Source of the DNA: Erysipelotrichaceae bacterium
Lineage (GTDB): Bacteria > Bacillota_I > Bacilli_A > Erysipelotrichales > Coprobacillaceae
Reading direction: 5' to 3'
Assembly (NCBI GenBank): GCA_021201315.1
Contig: JAJQFG010000038.1
Coordinates: 1 to 64,000, forward strand
Length of the DNA stretch: 64,000 nt
How positions within the stretch are numbered: position 1 is the first letter of the stretch; every line of letters starts with the position of its first letter. Below are positions 53,392 to 62,318 of this stretch, piece by piece. Both the position numbers and the translations under genes were made by a program. Under the pieces are notes generated by a model. It ran no database searches and was not told the DNA's origin. It was given only the letters and a program-made list of their open reading frames with translations.

Positions 53392-54188
53392 AAAGTTTTC
53401 AAAGATCACATCCTTTATCATTATTTATATACTTTATCATTAATCTTATATTAGTTATGATTCAAAGCCATCCTGTTATTGTTGTAGTACAATTTATATC
53501 CATATTATTACTTACTAAAGATTTTAAAAAATATGATTTGATTATATTATTACTTATTACTATTTCTAATCCTTTATTCGTTCATAGAGGAAATACAATA
53601 TTATTGTCATTTATAACATTAGAAGCTTTAATCTATGGCTTTATCTTTGGTTTAAAAGTCATTAATATGCTTATACTATTCAGATTAATGAATCAAGTCT
53701 TGCATAGTGAACACTATATCTATTTATTCTCTAATCACTTTCCTACTCTAGGTTTACTCATATCTATGATATTCTCATTAATACCTAGATTTATAGAACA
53801 CTATCAAATAATCAATACATGTCAAAAACAATTCTATGAAGGTCATACTATTCAAAGAATACTCAATACATTTTCTATAGAAGTTACATGGGCATTTGAA
53901 ACATCCTTAGATATGTTGAATTCTATGAAAGCTAGATTCTATGGAAAACATCAACGTACTTATTTTCATTTATTTATATTTAGAAACAAAGATATGATAC
54001 ATATCATTGAAATGATATGTATAGGAATTATATGTTTTATTAGTTATATGATAAGATGGAATCGTTTCTATTATTATCCAACAATGATATTAGAAACATT
54101 CAATATGATAGATTATTTATATATATTATTATATATATTGATATTATTATTACCAATGCTATGGGAGGTGAAAGAACGATTAAAATAA
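53385..54188 (+). CDS. ECF transporter transmembrane component (EcfT)
   Basis: This 267-residue membrane protein has five or six helices and the EcfT-type coupling region in the cytoplasmic loop (about 152-190; SIEVTWAFETSLDMLNSMKARFYG, whose SMKARFYG resembles the Ala-Arg-Gly coupling motif). It links the substrate-binding S component to the ATPases. It overlaps the lipoprotein gene. ATG at 53385 is very close to AAGGAG, so GTG at 53388 may be used instead. It is controlled by the cobalamin riboswitch. Confidence 0.85.
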   Translation: MVKSFQRSHPLSLFIYFIINLILVMIQSHPVIVVVQFISILLLTKDFKKYDLIILLLITISNPLFVHRGNTILLSFITLEALIYGFIFGLKVINMLILFRLMNQVLHSEHYIYLFSNHFPTLGLLISMIFSLIPRFIEHYQIINTCQKQFYEGHTIQRILNTFSIEVTWAFETSLDMLNSMKARFYGKHQRTYFHLFIFRNKDMIHIIEMICIGIICFISYMIRWNRFYYYPTMILETFNMIDYLYILLYILILLLPMLWEVKERLK

Positions 54189-55642
54189 AACACTTATCTT
54201 TTAACTATCCTCATAGTTCACTTATACTCAATGATATCAATATAGATATATATGATCATGAAATAACCGTTATTATAGGTAAAACAGGTAGTGGAAAAAC
54301 AACACTACTTAAACACTTAAAACAAGAACTGAAACCCATAGGGAACCAAACAGGTATGATTGATTTTCAAGGAATTGATAGTGAAGAAATAGGTTATGTT
54401 TTTCAAAATCCACATACACAAATTGTAGAGGATTATGTTTATCATGAGATTGCTTTTGGATTAGAAAATCTAGGTATTGAAAGAAGGATCATGAAGAATA
54501 AGATTGCTGAAATTGTCCAATATTTTCATTTAGAAGATATCTATGATAAACGTACAAGTCAATTATCAGGTGGTGAAAAACAATTAGTTAATTTAGCATC
54601 TGTTATGGTAATGCAACCAAAGATGTTATTATTGGATGAACCATTAGCACAATTAGATCCTCATTCTCAGGAACAATTCATAGCTATATTAAAGAAATTA
54701 CATCATGACTTTGGATTAACTATTATAATGATTACACATCAATTAGATGAAATCTATGATGATATTGATAAACTCATTGTATTAGATAAAGGACAAGTAT
54801 TAAACCAGGGAAGACCTAATGATATCGCACAAGTTCTTAAAAATAACGAACTACTATCATTCTTTCCGCCTTATATTCAATTGCTATCTAAGAAACAATT
54901 ACCACTCAATACATCATTTTATCAAAGTAAAACATTCATCAATCCCTTAAAAATAAAACCAAGAACCTATAAAAATCATCAACCCTGTATTCATATCTCT
55001 CATTTATATGCATCCTATGATCATGACATTCTCTTTGATATATCAACCCATATACCAAATCAAGAAATATTATGCATATTAGGAAGCAATGGTAGTGGTA
55101 AAACAACACTACTAAGATGCTTACTTAATGATATGAAATACCAAGGAAAAATAAATATCAATGGTAAAATAGGTTATTTACCTCAAGAACCATTACTACT
55201 CATCAATAAAGATAGTGTTAAAGAAGAAATCAACAATGATAAACTCATTCAATACTTTGAATTTGAATCCCTATTAGATAAACACCCTTATGACTTAAGT
55301 GGTGGTCAACAACAGCTTCTGGGAATCATGAAACTTTTAATCAATAATAATGATATATTATTACTAGATGAACCAACCAAGGGATTAGATCCTATCATGA
55401 AAGACAAACTAGGAACCTATCTACAAGAACTTCTCATACAAGGTAAAACAATTATCATAGTATCCCATGATATAGAATTCTGTGGCACTTATGCAACTAT
55501 GTTATCGATGTTATTTCATCATCAGTTATCTGATATATTAAGACCCTATGATTTCTTTAGTCAACATTATTTTTATACTACCCAATTAGCGAAACTGACT
55601 AAAGATGCTAACTTAGCTATATCATTAAAGGATGTGATGTGA
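54161..55642 (+). CDS. ECF transporter ATPase, two ATPase domains in one chain
   Basis: The protein (493 residues from ATG 54161) fuses two ATPases. Domain 1 (about 8-235) has GKTGSGKTT, LSGGEKQLV and LLLDEPLAQLD. Domain 2 (about 275-480) has GSNGSGKTT, LSGGQQQLL and LLLDEPTKGLD. In most Firmicutes EcfA and EcfA' are separate, so this dedicated fused form fits a group II ECF system for one vitamin. The start is uncertain. GGGAGG lies after the ATG at 54161, and the family start (MIKI-like) would fall at the ACG of 54176, five or six bases after that site. It overlaps the EcfT gene. Confidence 0.88.
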   Translation: MGGERTIKIKHLSFNYPHSSLILNDINIDIYDHEITVIIGKTGSGKTTLLKHLKQELKPIGNQTGMIDFQGIDSEEIGYVFQNPHTQIVEDYVYHEIAFGLENLGIERRIMKNKIAEIVQYFHLEDIYDKRTSQLSGGEKQLVNLASVMVMQPKMLLLDEPLAQLDPHSQEQFIAILKKLHHDFGLTIIMITHQLDEIYDDIDKLIVLDKGQVLNQGRPNDIAQVLKNNELLSFFPPYIQLLSKKQLPLNTSFYQSKTFINPLKIKPRTYKNHQPCIHISHLYASYDHDILFDISTHIPNQEILCILGSNGSGKTTLLRCLLNDMKYQGKININGKIGYLPQEPLLLINKDSVKEEINNDKLIQYFEFESLLDKHPYDLSGGQQQLLGIMKLLINNNDILLLDEPTKGLDPIMKDKLGTYLQELLIQGKTIIIVSHDIEFCGTYATMLSMLFHHQLSDILRPYDFFSQHYFYTTQLAKLTKDANLAISLKDVM

Positions 55643-56298
55643 TGGGTTATATAAGTATAATTATAATGATTTTCTTATCATTACTTACATATGTATTTTA
55701 TTATTATCATCAATTGAATTTATTAATTATTTTATTAATTATACTATCAACATTACCATTTTATTTTAGATATGAACAACGAAAACCTAGAGCTAGAGAA
55801 ATCGTTGTATTAGCCATTTATATAGCTTTATGTGTTAGTTCAAGAGTCTTATTTATGTTGACACCAAGTTTTAAACCAATGGCTGCTTTGATTATTATTG
55901 CAGGGTTGGTTTTTGGTAAGGAGTTTGGATTTTTATGTGGTTCTTTAAGTGCCGTTGTTTCAAATATCTTTTTTGGACAAGGACCTTGGACACCTTATCA
56001 AATGGTAAGCTTAGCTTTGATTGGCTTTATATCAGGTTGTTTTGGTAACTATAAACAAAGTAAGTTGTTTTTAGTTGTGATAGGATTGTTTTCAGGTGTT
56101 TTTTATTCGTTAGTGATGGATATATGGGGTGTATTATCAGTTGATCAAATATTTTTGTTGAGTCGATATATTGCGATGATTATATCATCATTACCTACAA
56201 CATTAATTTATTGTGTATCAAATATATTATTTTTAATAATATTGACACCTACAATGATAAGAAAATTAGAAAGGGTAAAAATAAAATATGAATTTTAG
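55642..56298 (+). CDS. ECF transporter S component, probable cobalamin-binding
   Basis: This 218-residue membrane protein has two extra N-terminal helices and then a six-helix S-component core (from about 54, AREIVVLAIYIALCVSSR, then FGKEFGFLCGSLSAVVSNIFFGQGPWTPYQM). S components of this type bind the vitamin and confer specificity. Position within the riboswitch operon points to cobalamin or a precursor. The ATG overlaps the previous stop by one base (TGATG). Substrate identity is inferred from context. Confidence 0.85.
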   Translation: MGYISIIIMIFLSLLTYVFYYYHQLNLLIILLIILSTLPFYFRYEQRKPRAREIVVLAIYIALCVSSRVLFMLTPSFKPMAALIIIAGLVFGKEFGFLCGSLSAVVSNIFFGQGPWTPYQMVSLALIGFISGCFGNYKQSKLFLVVIGLFSGVFYSLVMDIWGVLSVDQIFLLSRYIAMIISSLPTTLIYCVSNILFLIILTPTMIRKLERVKIKYEF

Positions 56299-56308
56299 GG
56301 AGGAAAGT

Positions 56309-58645
56309 ATGAAGAAATTAAAGAAGTTACTCACATTTTTTGTGACATTATCAATGATGTTTTCGTTGTTTAGTGTTAGTGTATTTGCGGATAATGATAC
56401 GATTAGCGTATCATTAAGAGTTGAAAGTTATGATAAGACATTGTATTACGATGATTCGTTAGAAGTTGATAAAGGTTTAACTGCTGTAGAAGTGTTAGAT
56501 CTATCAGGTGTTGAAAATATAAATTATTCATATGAATTCGATGGTGAAACATATTCTTCGGTCTCATCAATTATGGGAGTAGAAGATTATTGGTGTTCAG
56601 CAATTAATAATTCATATGATTATGTTGATAATGAAAATAATAAAGTAAAGGCCAATGGAGATGAAGTTGTATTTTATTTGTATGACTATTCAACAGGCAA
56701 TTATAGTTATTACGGAGATTCTAATTATAGTGTGAAAACAAATGAGAATCTAGAAGTGACATTATATGAAGATAGTTATTATTTAGGTCAAATTGGCTCA
56801 TCATATTCTCAAATTTACTATAAGACAAGTCCAACTGGTGAAGAAACACCATTACAATCTATTACTGATGAAAATGGTAAGACAACTATTTCATTTAATG
56901 AAGCAGGGACTTATTACTTAACTGCAAAATCTTTAACTGGAAAAGGAAACTCTAGAGCTTTTGCGACTGTTACAGTGACTGGTGATACTATTGATACTAC
57001 TGCTTTAGATTCTTCTATTACATCAATCGAAGTCGTAGAAGAAACAAGCGATAATATTGCATTACCTACATATACAACGGATTATAATTGTTCTATTAGT
57101 TGGAGTAGTAGTAATGAGTGTGTTATAAGTAATGATGGAGTTGTTAATGGTAGCATCAGTGAAGAAACTTATGTGTTATTAACAGCGACTTTTTATCAAT
57201 ATAGTGATGGTTCTACAAAGACAGTTCAATATTTAGTTAAAGTATTACCTGATACAAGTGATTACGATGCAGGTAGTCTATCTACAAGTAATGGATCATG
57301 GTTAAATAGTGGTTACAATCAAGCTGTTACATCCACAACAACACCAATTTCAAGTGATGATACAAGGTTAAAATATTTAAGTTCAGGAAACTATAAATCT
57401 TCACCTATTATTGTTGGGGACTATATTTATGTTGTTAATGGGGCTAATCAGTTAGTAAAACTCAATCAATCTGATGGTTCGGTTGTATCAAAAGCAAATT
57501 TATCAGGATCATTATATTATAGTGCAGATATTATTTATGGTGATGGTATGATCTTTGTGCCATTGTCTAATGGAACGATTCAAGCATTCAATGCTGATAA
57601 TTTAGCATCGCTATGGATAAGTGAAAGTGCTGGTAATGCAGTGACTTCAAAATTGACTTACTATAATGGTTATCTTTATGCAGGTACAATCAATGGTACA
57701 TTTTTTGCGATAAACGTAAAAGATGAAGATACATCAACTGGTAAAGAAACAAAAGCTTTAACTTGGACATATGCTTCTACAGAGTATTATAGTAATCAAG
57801 CTGTTATTATAAATAATCAATTATATTTTATTGGTGATGATGGTGTATTGGTTTGTCATTCTTTAACAGAAGACAAAGTCATTGCTACTTTAACATTAGA
57901 TACAAGCGTAAGAAGTGGTATTACTTATGATGATAATTATATGTATATAATGAGTATGAGTTCAACATTATATAAGATATCAATTGCTGATTTTGAAATT
58001 GTTGATCAAATTCAAATCTACGAAGATGGTTATAGTACATCTACACCAACTTTATATAATGGTCGCATTTATGTTGGAGGATTAAAAGATAATAGTGATT
58101 TTTATGGTACAGGTTTTATGGCAGTTATTGATGCTAGTAGTATGGATGTAGTAGCTATTTCAGATACAGTGGCAAATGTTCAATCACAACCATTAGTTAC
58201 AAGTGCATATGCTAATGACGATAATTTAAACAGTGTTGTTGCGTATTTTACATGTAATACCTATCCTGGAGGTGTTTATTACATTGAAGATTATCAAGGT
58301 AATACAAGCATAAGTGTTAACACATTATATACACCAGAAAGTGCTTATCAACAATACAATATGAATAATGTTGTTGTAGATGATGAAGGTGTATTATACT
58401 TTGTGAATGATTCAGGTACATTATTTGCTTTAGAAAATACGAATAGTAACGCTTCTATAACTGTAGAAGTAGCAAATGAAACAGCAGTTACAGAAACAAC
58501 AAAAAAACCAGATACAATAGAAAATGCAAAGATTAAAGTAGCAGAAACTGGTGACGATACGGATATTACAATATATATTGTTGTAGGAGGTATTGCAGTA
58601 ATTGCTATAATTGTATTGCTTGTGATGAAGAAGAAAAATCGTTAG
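56309..58645 (+). CDS. Wall-anchored DUF4430 / PQQ-like beta-propeller surface protein
   Basis: This 778-residue exported protein has a signal peptide (about 1-29), a DUF4430 transcobalamin-like domain (about 32-130) and an Ig-like region (about 230-315, CSISWSSSNECVISNDG). A PQQ-type beta-propeller follows (about 360-700; repeats such as SSPIIVGDYIYVVNG, GDGMIFVPLSNG, YNGYLYAGTINGT). The end has VAETGDD, a hydrophobic helix and KKKNR, which resembles a non-standard sortase signal (ETG instead of LPxTG). As last gene of the cobalamin operon it may bind corrinoids at the cell surface. Sortase use is an inference; it may simply be membrane-anchored. Confidence 0.82.
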   Translation: MKKLKKLLTFFVTLSMMFSLFSVSVFADNDTISVSLRVESYDKTLYYDDSLEVDKGLTAVEVLDLSGVENINYSYEFDGETYSSVSSIMGVEDYWCSAINNSYDYVDNENNKVKANGDEVVFYLYDYSTGNYSYYGDSNYSVKTNENLEVTLYEDSYYLGQIGSSYSQIYYKTSPTGEETPLQSITDENGKTTISFNEAGTYYLTAKSLTGKGNSRAFATVTVTGDTIDTTALDSSITSIEVVEETSDNIALPTYTTDYNCSISWSSSNECVISNDGVVNGSISEETYVLLTATFYQYSDGSTKTVQYLVKVLPDTSDYDAGSLSTSNGSWLNSGYNQAVTSTTTPISSDDTRLKYLSSGNYKSSPIIVGDYIYVVNGANQLVKLNQSDGSVVSKANLSGSLYYSADIIYGDGMIFVPLSNGTIQAFNADNLASLWISESAGNAVTSKLTYYNGYLYAGTINGTFFAINVKDEDTSTGKETKALTWTYASTEYYSNQAVIINNQLYFIGDDGVLVCHSLTEDKVIATLTLDTSVRSGITYDDNYMYIMSMSSTLYKISIADFEIVDQIQIYEDGYSTSTPTLYNGRIYVGGLKDNSDFYGTGFMAVIDASSMDVVAISDTVANVQSQPLVTSAYANDDNLNSVVAYFTCNTYPGGVYYIEDYQGNTSISVNTLYTPESAYQQYNMNNVVVDDEGVLYFVNDSGTLFALENTNSNASITVEVANETAVTETTKKPDTIENAKIKVAETGDDTDITIYIVVGGIAVIAIIVLLVMKKKNR

Positions 58646-58664
58646 TTAAGCTAACGATTTTTTA
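58636..58664 (+). terminator. Terminator of the B12 uptake operon
   Basis: AAATCGTTAG (58636-58645) pairs with CTAACGATTT (58651-58660), then TTT. The left arm includes the stop codon. Confidence 0.88.
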
Positions 58665-58831
58665 AATATTAAGGAAATTTTAAGGATTTATTGGTTATTT
58701 TAGACTATAGTATAGTTGTATTATTCTACATTTTATTTCTATTATAGAACTTTTGTTCATATAAAGTTCTTGATATTATCTTTATATAAAATATGGTAGA
58801 ATAAAAGATATAAATGTAAGTAGGTGAAAGC

Positions 58832-60358
58832 ATGGATATAAAACAAATCAAATACAACAAAATGCATTGTACTAAATGCGGTGAAGATACTAGTGCAGAT
58901 TTGGTAGGCTTTAATTTTAGTCATATAATTACGCAAGCTTTGATGCTTCAAGAAGATGATATTAGTATACATTTAAGAAACTTAGATTTGAAATTCTATT
59001 ATACATTAAGAGATATTTGTCAACAATTACATTTTGACATGCAAAAAGATCAATTTGTACCATTAAATGTAACAGTCAAAGATGTTATATTACAACTAGA
59101 ATATCTTATGAAACCAATTACCTTTGATGAAATCAAAAATAGTCATCGTAATACATTACTTTATAATACTATATATGAAAAAATCAAGCTTCCTCATGGT
59201 ACTTCTGAAGATAAAATGGAACATATTGAAATGCTTATTCGTGCTTTAAGTTTAAGTGAACCTGATACGATTATTGTAAGCATTCCATTACAATTCATAT
59301 TTGATAAAGATGATTTATCAAACGTTATTCCAATAGGTATACGTTATCATATAAGTGATCAAACATATGAAGTATATGAACGTGTTTGTCCTAATTGCGG
59401 TGAAGTATTTGATCGTCAATCAGGTTATCATCATGAATTTGTGATAGGATTGGCAGGTTTATCAAGAGTAGGTAAAACGGCTTATTTAGCTTCATTGATT
59501 TATCAATTGTTGAATTATAGTGGGTTTATTTCAATCGTTAAAAATAAAAGAAATCAAGAAAATTTAACACAATTCTATCATGATATTTTAAAAGATTATG
59601 AAAAAGGTCAACCAATCATTAAAACAGAAGTAGAAAATACTTCACATATACCTTTATTATATATTGAGCTACAAGTAAACAATAATGTATATAATTTTGT
59701 TTTTGTAGATATGCCTGGTGAAATATATCATGAAGATAGTGATGAAAGTATTGATTTTGTGGTAGAAAAGAGAAAAATACTTAGAAGTGCAGATATGATT
59801 TGGTGTTGCATTGAACCTTCAATGATCAATCCAAAATATCATAATTATAAAGAAGAAGCTTATCAGGAAAGTGGTTTTGATCAATTATCACATCTTATAA
59901 AAACATTAGATCGCTTATATATTGAAAAAATACCAGCATGTGTGATCTTAACACAATGTGATTTGCTTAAAGAGGATTATCCTTCATTATTTAATCCTTC
60001 TATAAATGTTATGAAAGAATACATTAATGAAGATCATTCGTTGGATATGAGTAAAGCTGATGCCTATATTAAACAAACTCGTCAATTTTTAAAACAAATG
60101 TCTAGTTTAGAACCTAGTATTGAAGATATTTTTGAAGGTTTTAGTATGTTTGGGGTAGCATCTTATGGTTTTGATGTTTATAGTAATATACTTGGTGATA
60201 GATCTTTACATCCATCCATGGTTGAATTACCTTTTTTATGGACTTTAGCAAGATTTGGATGTTTGGATGCAAGTAAGACTGTTATTTCTAAAAATATGTT
60301 TGGTAGAATTAAAGAAGAGAGTGAGAAAATCACTGATAGAAGGGATTTATATATATAA
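58832..60358 (+). CDS. Zn-ribbon GTPase-like protein of a paired-GTPase system (first GTPase)
   Basis: This 508-residue protein begins with a CxxC pair (MHCTKCGE) and has a second CxxC (VCPNCGEVF, about 185-189), so the two may form a split zinc ribbon. Next comes a P-loop GTPase domain: GLAGLSRVGKTAYLA (G1, about 206-220), DMPGE (G3, about 293) and TQCD in place of NKxD (G4, about 372). I recall this layout from the double-GTPase (DO-GTPase) families predicted in NTP-dependent bacterial conflict systems. The paralogous GTPase and a GAP1-like protein downstream support that. No effector domain is visible in this protein. Confidence 0.75.
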   Translation: MDIKQIKYNKMHCTKCGEDTSADLVGFNFSHIITQALMLQEDDISIHLRNLDLKFYYTLRDICQQLHFDMQKDQFVPLNVTVKDVILQLEYLMKPITFDEIKNSHRNTLLYNTIYEKIKLPHGTSEDKMEHIEMLIRALSLSEPDTIIVSIPLQFIFDKDDLSNVIPIGIRYHISDQTYEVYERVCPNCGEVFDRQSGYHHEFVIGLAGLSRVGKTAYLASLIYQLLNYSGFISIVKNKRNQENLTQFYHDILKDYEKGQPIIKTEVENTSHIPLLYIELQVNNNVYNFVFVDMPGEIYHEDSDESIDFVVEKRKILRSADMIWCCIEPSMINPKYHNYKEEAYQESGFDQLSHLIKTLDRLYIEKIPACVILTQCDLLKEDYPSLFNPSINVMKEYINEDHSLDMSKADAYIKQTRQFLKQMSSLEPSIEDIFEGFSMFGVASYGFDVYSNILGDRSLHPSMVELPFLWTLARFGCLDASKTVISKNMFGRIKEESEKITDRRDLYI

Positions 60359-60600
60359 TGGAATCATTAAAAGATAAAATAAAACATACACAAATAGAAT
60401 ATGAGCATTCAGATATTTATTATCAAATTATTGGTATTATTGTTGTATTATGTATTGTTTTAATTGCATTTTTATTAGTTAATATAGATTATACAAGTAT
60501 ACCTGTTATAGGACCGTTTATTTCATTTAGTGTGGATGTAATATTAAAAATAGTTAATTTATTGTCTAATATTATTAGAAAGATTTTAGAATTATTTTAG
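60358..60600 (+). CDS. Small membrane protein inside the GTPase operon
   Basis: This 80-residue protein has a charged N-terminal helix, one strong membrane helix (about 24-44, IIGIIVVLCIVLIAFLLV), and a second amphipathic or membrane segment at the end (about 50-78). Its ATG overlaps the previous stop by one base (TAATG), so it is coupled to the first GTPase. It may anchor the GTPase complex at the membrane or be a small membrane-acting effector; the sequence does not decide. Confidence 0.65.
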   Translation: MESLKDKIKHTQIEYEHSDIYYQIIGIIVVLCIVLIAFLLVNIDYTSIPVIGPFISFSVDVILKIVNLLSNIIRKILELF

Positions 60601-60611
60601 GAGGGAAGAAC

Positions 60612-62318
60612 ATGGCATTTCATAAAGTACATTGTCCTCGATGTGGCCGCGTCATGGATGCAAGTGAATTAGCTTTTGATTTTGGTAGTTTGTTAAATAT
60701 GGCATTAGAAAAGATGAGTCGTAGACACTTTGGTGCAAGCATTGAATGGTATGATTTAACAGGTTTGAATTTATGTTTGTATTTAACACTTCAGGATTTG
60801 ATTGATGAATATGACTTTCAAGTAGCATCACAAAATACATATCAAGGTAGATTTATTTTTACCAGTGAAAAACTCCAACAACAACTACTTAAGCTAGCGA
60901 ATAATCCCCAAACAAATATTGATATTTTAGCGGGTAATATAGGTATTGAATATGAAAATTTAACGAAGTTTATGGCTACTTCTAGAGAAGTAGATATAGA
61001 TGAATTAGCTGAAAAAATACAAGAAATTGCTAATCGTGTTAAAACTAATATGAACACAATCATTGCTTATTTTGATGTAACTGTAATTATGGATAAAGAT
61101 GATATGGGTAATAGCTTTGCGAATAAATTAGAAGTGACTTTTGATGATGGATCAAAGAAAACCATTTCTAAGTTTATTTGTAAAGGTAAAGATGGTAGAC
61201 CTTGTGGTAAAGAACTCTATGGCCACGCTGGTAAATTTAAAGAAATTGTGATTGGTCTTGCAGGAACAGCTAGAGTGGGTAAAACAGCTTATTTGGCATC
61301 ACTGCTTGCTAGTATTATGAGAGAAGGCAATGGTTATGAATCTTTAGGCTATGATCAAGATGTTATTACAACTTTAGCTTATGCAGGTGAGGGATGGAGT
61401 AACTTTAAACAAACATTATTAACACCTTATGTAACTGGTAAAAAAATAGAAAAAACACCAGTAATAAGAGAAACATCTGAAAATAAAGAAGCCATTCCAA
61501 TGTTCTCTTTAACATTTAGAATCAATAGTTCTCATCGAAATTTTATCTTTACTTTTGTAGACATGCCTGGTGAAATCTATGATGGTGGCGATGCGGATTT
61601 TGTGGCAGAACAAAGAGAAATTATTCGTTCGGCTAATATGATATGGTTATGTATATCACCAGCCCAAATTGATCCAATGCATGCAGCTGCTACAGCCGAT
61701 CCAGTCAATACCAATATCATGGAAGTATTAGCTAACATTGAAACAACCATGCAAGCCATCAAAATGGAAAGAAAAATACCAGCTGTTGTCTTAATCACAA
61801 GAAGTGATGAAGCATTAGAAAGTTATGACTTATTCCATAGTCAATTCAATCCATTTGCTTCTGCTACTAATCCAATGCATTATTTAAGTGAAAAAAATGA
61901 AAAAACACCATGGGTTAATGAAAAAGGAGCTTTATTCTATAATAATATGAAATGGTTCATCCAAAAAAGCTACAACTACCTTAATTCCTCTAAAGGTATA
62001 GTAGCACAAATAGGCAATATTTTTAGTAGCTTTACACCTTTTGCAGTTGCTTCATATGGTTATGATTTAGACAATCCATTGATTAATAGAAACAATGAAA
62101 GTGGTTTACCTATTCCTTCTATGATAGAAGGACCATTTCTATGGACACTCGCTTATTTAGGTATTATTCCTTCTTATATAGAAAAAATGATTACCAAAGA
62201 ACGTGATAAATTCTTTGGCTTCAAAAAAGAAACCTACCAAGAACTTGCGAACGTTAAAATAGATGGTTATACCAGAAATGAATTATTCTATTATCCTATA
62301 CGTAAGGAGGAAGTATGA
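60612..62318 (+). CDS. Zn-ribbon GTPase-like protein of a paired-GTPase system (second GTPase)
   Basis: This 568-residue paralogue of the first GTPase starts with VHCPRCGRVMD, and a further Cys pair lies near 194-202. The GTPase domain has GLAGTARVGKTAYLA (about 214-228), FVDMPGEIYDGG (G3, about 314) and LITRSDE as G4 (about 393-399). Between N-terminus and GTPase is a helical region of about 180 residues. Two different GTPases encoded side by side with a shared partner are the mark of these systems. The ribosome site is AGGAGGG. It overlaps the GAP1-like gene by 4 bases. Confidence 0.75.
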   Translation: MAFHKVHCPRCGRVMDASELAFDFGSLLNMALEKMSRRHFGASIEWYDLTGLNLCLYLTLQDLIDEYDFQVASQNTYQGRFIFTSEKLQQQLLKLANNPQTNIDILAGNIGIEYENLTKFMATSREVDIDELAEKIQEIANRVKTNMNTIIAYFDVTVIMDKDDMGNSFANKLEVTFDDGSKKTISKFICKGKDGRPCGKELYGHAGKFKEIVIGLAGTARVGKTAYLASLLASIMREGNGYESLGYDQDVITTLAYAGEGWSNFKQTLLTPYVTGKKIEKTPVIRETSENKEAIPMFSLTFRINSSHRNFIFTFVDMPGEIYDGGDADFVAEQREIIRSANMIWLCISPAQIDPMHAAATADPVNTNIMEVLANIETTMQAIKMERKIPAVVLITRSDEALESYDLFHSQFNPFASATNPMHYLSEKNEKTPWVNEKGALFYNNMKWFIQKSYNYLNSSKGIVAQIGNIFSSFTPFAVASYGYDLDNPLINRNNESGLPIPSMIEGPFLWTLAYLGIIPSYIEKMITKERDKFFGFKKETYQELANVKIDGYTRNELFYYPIRKEEV

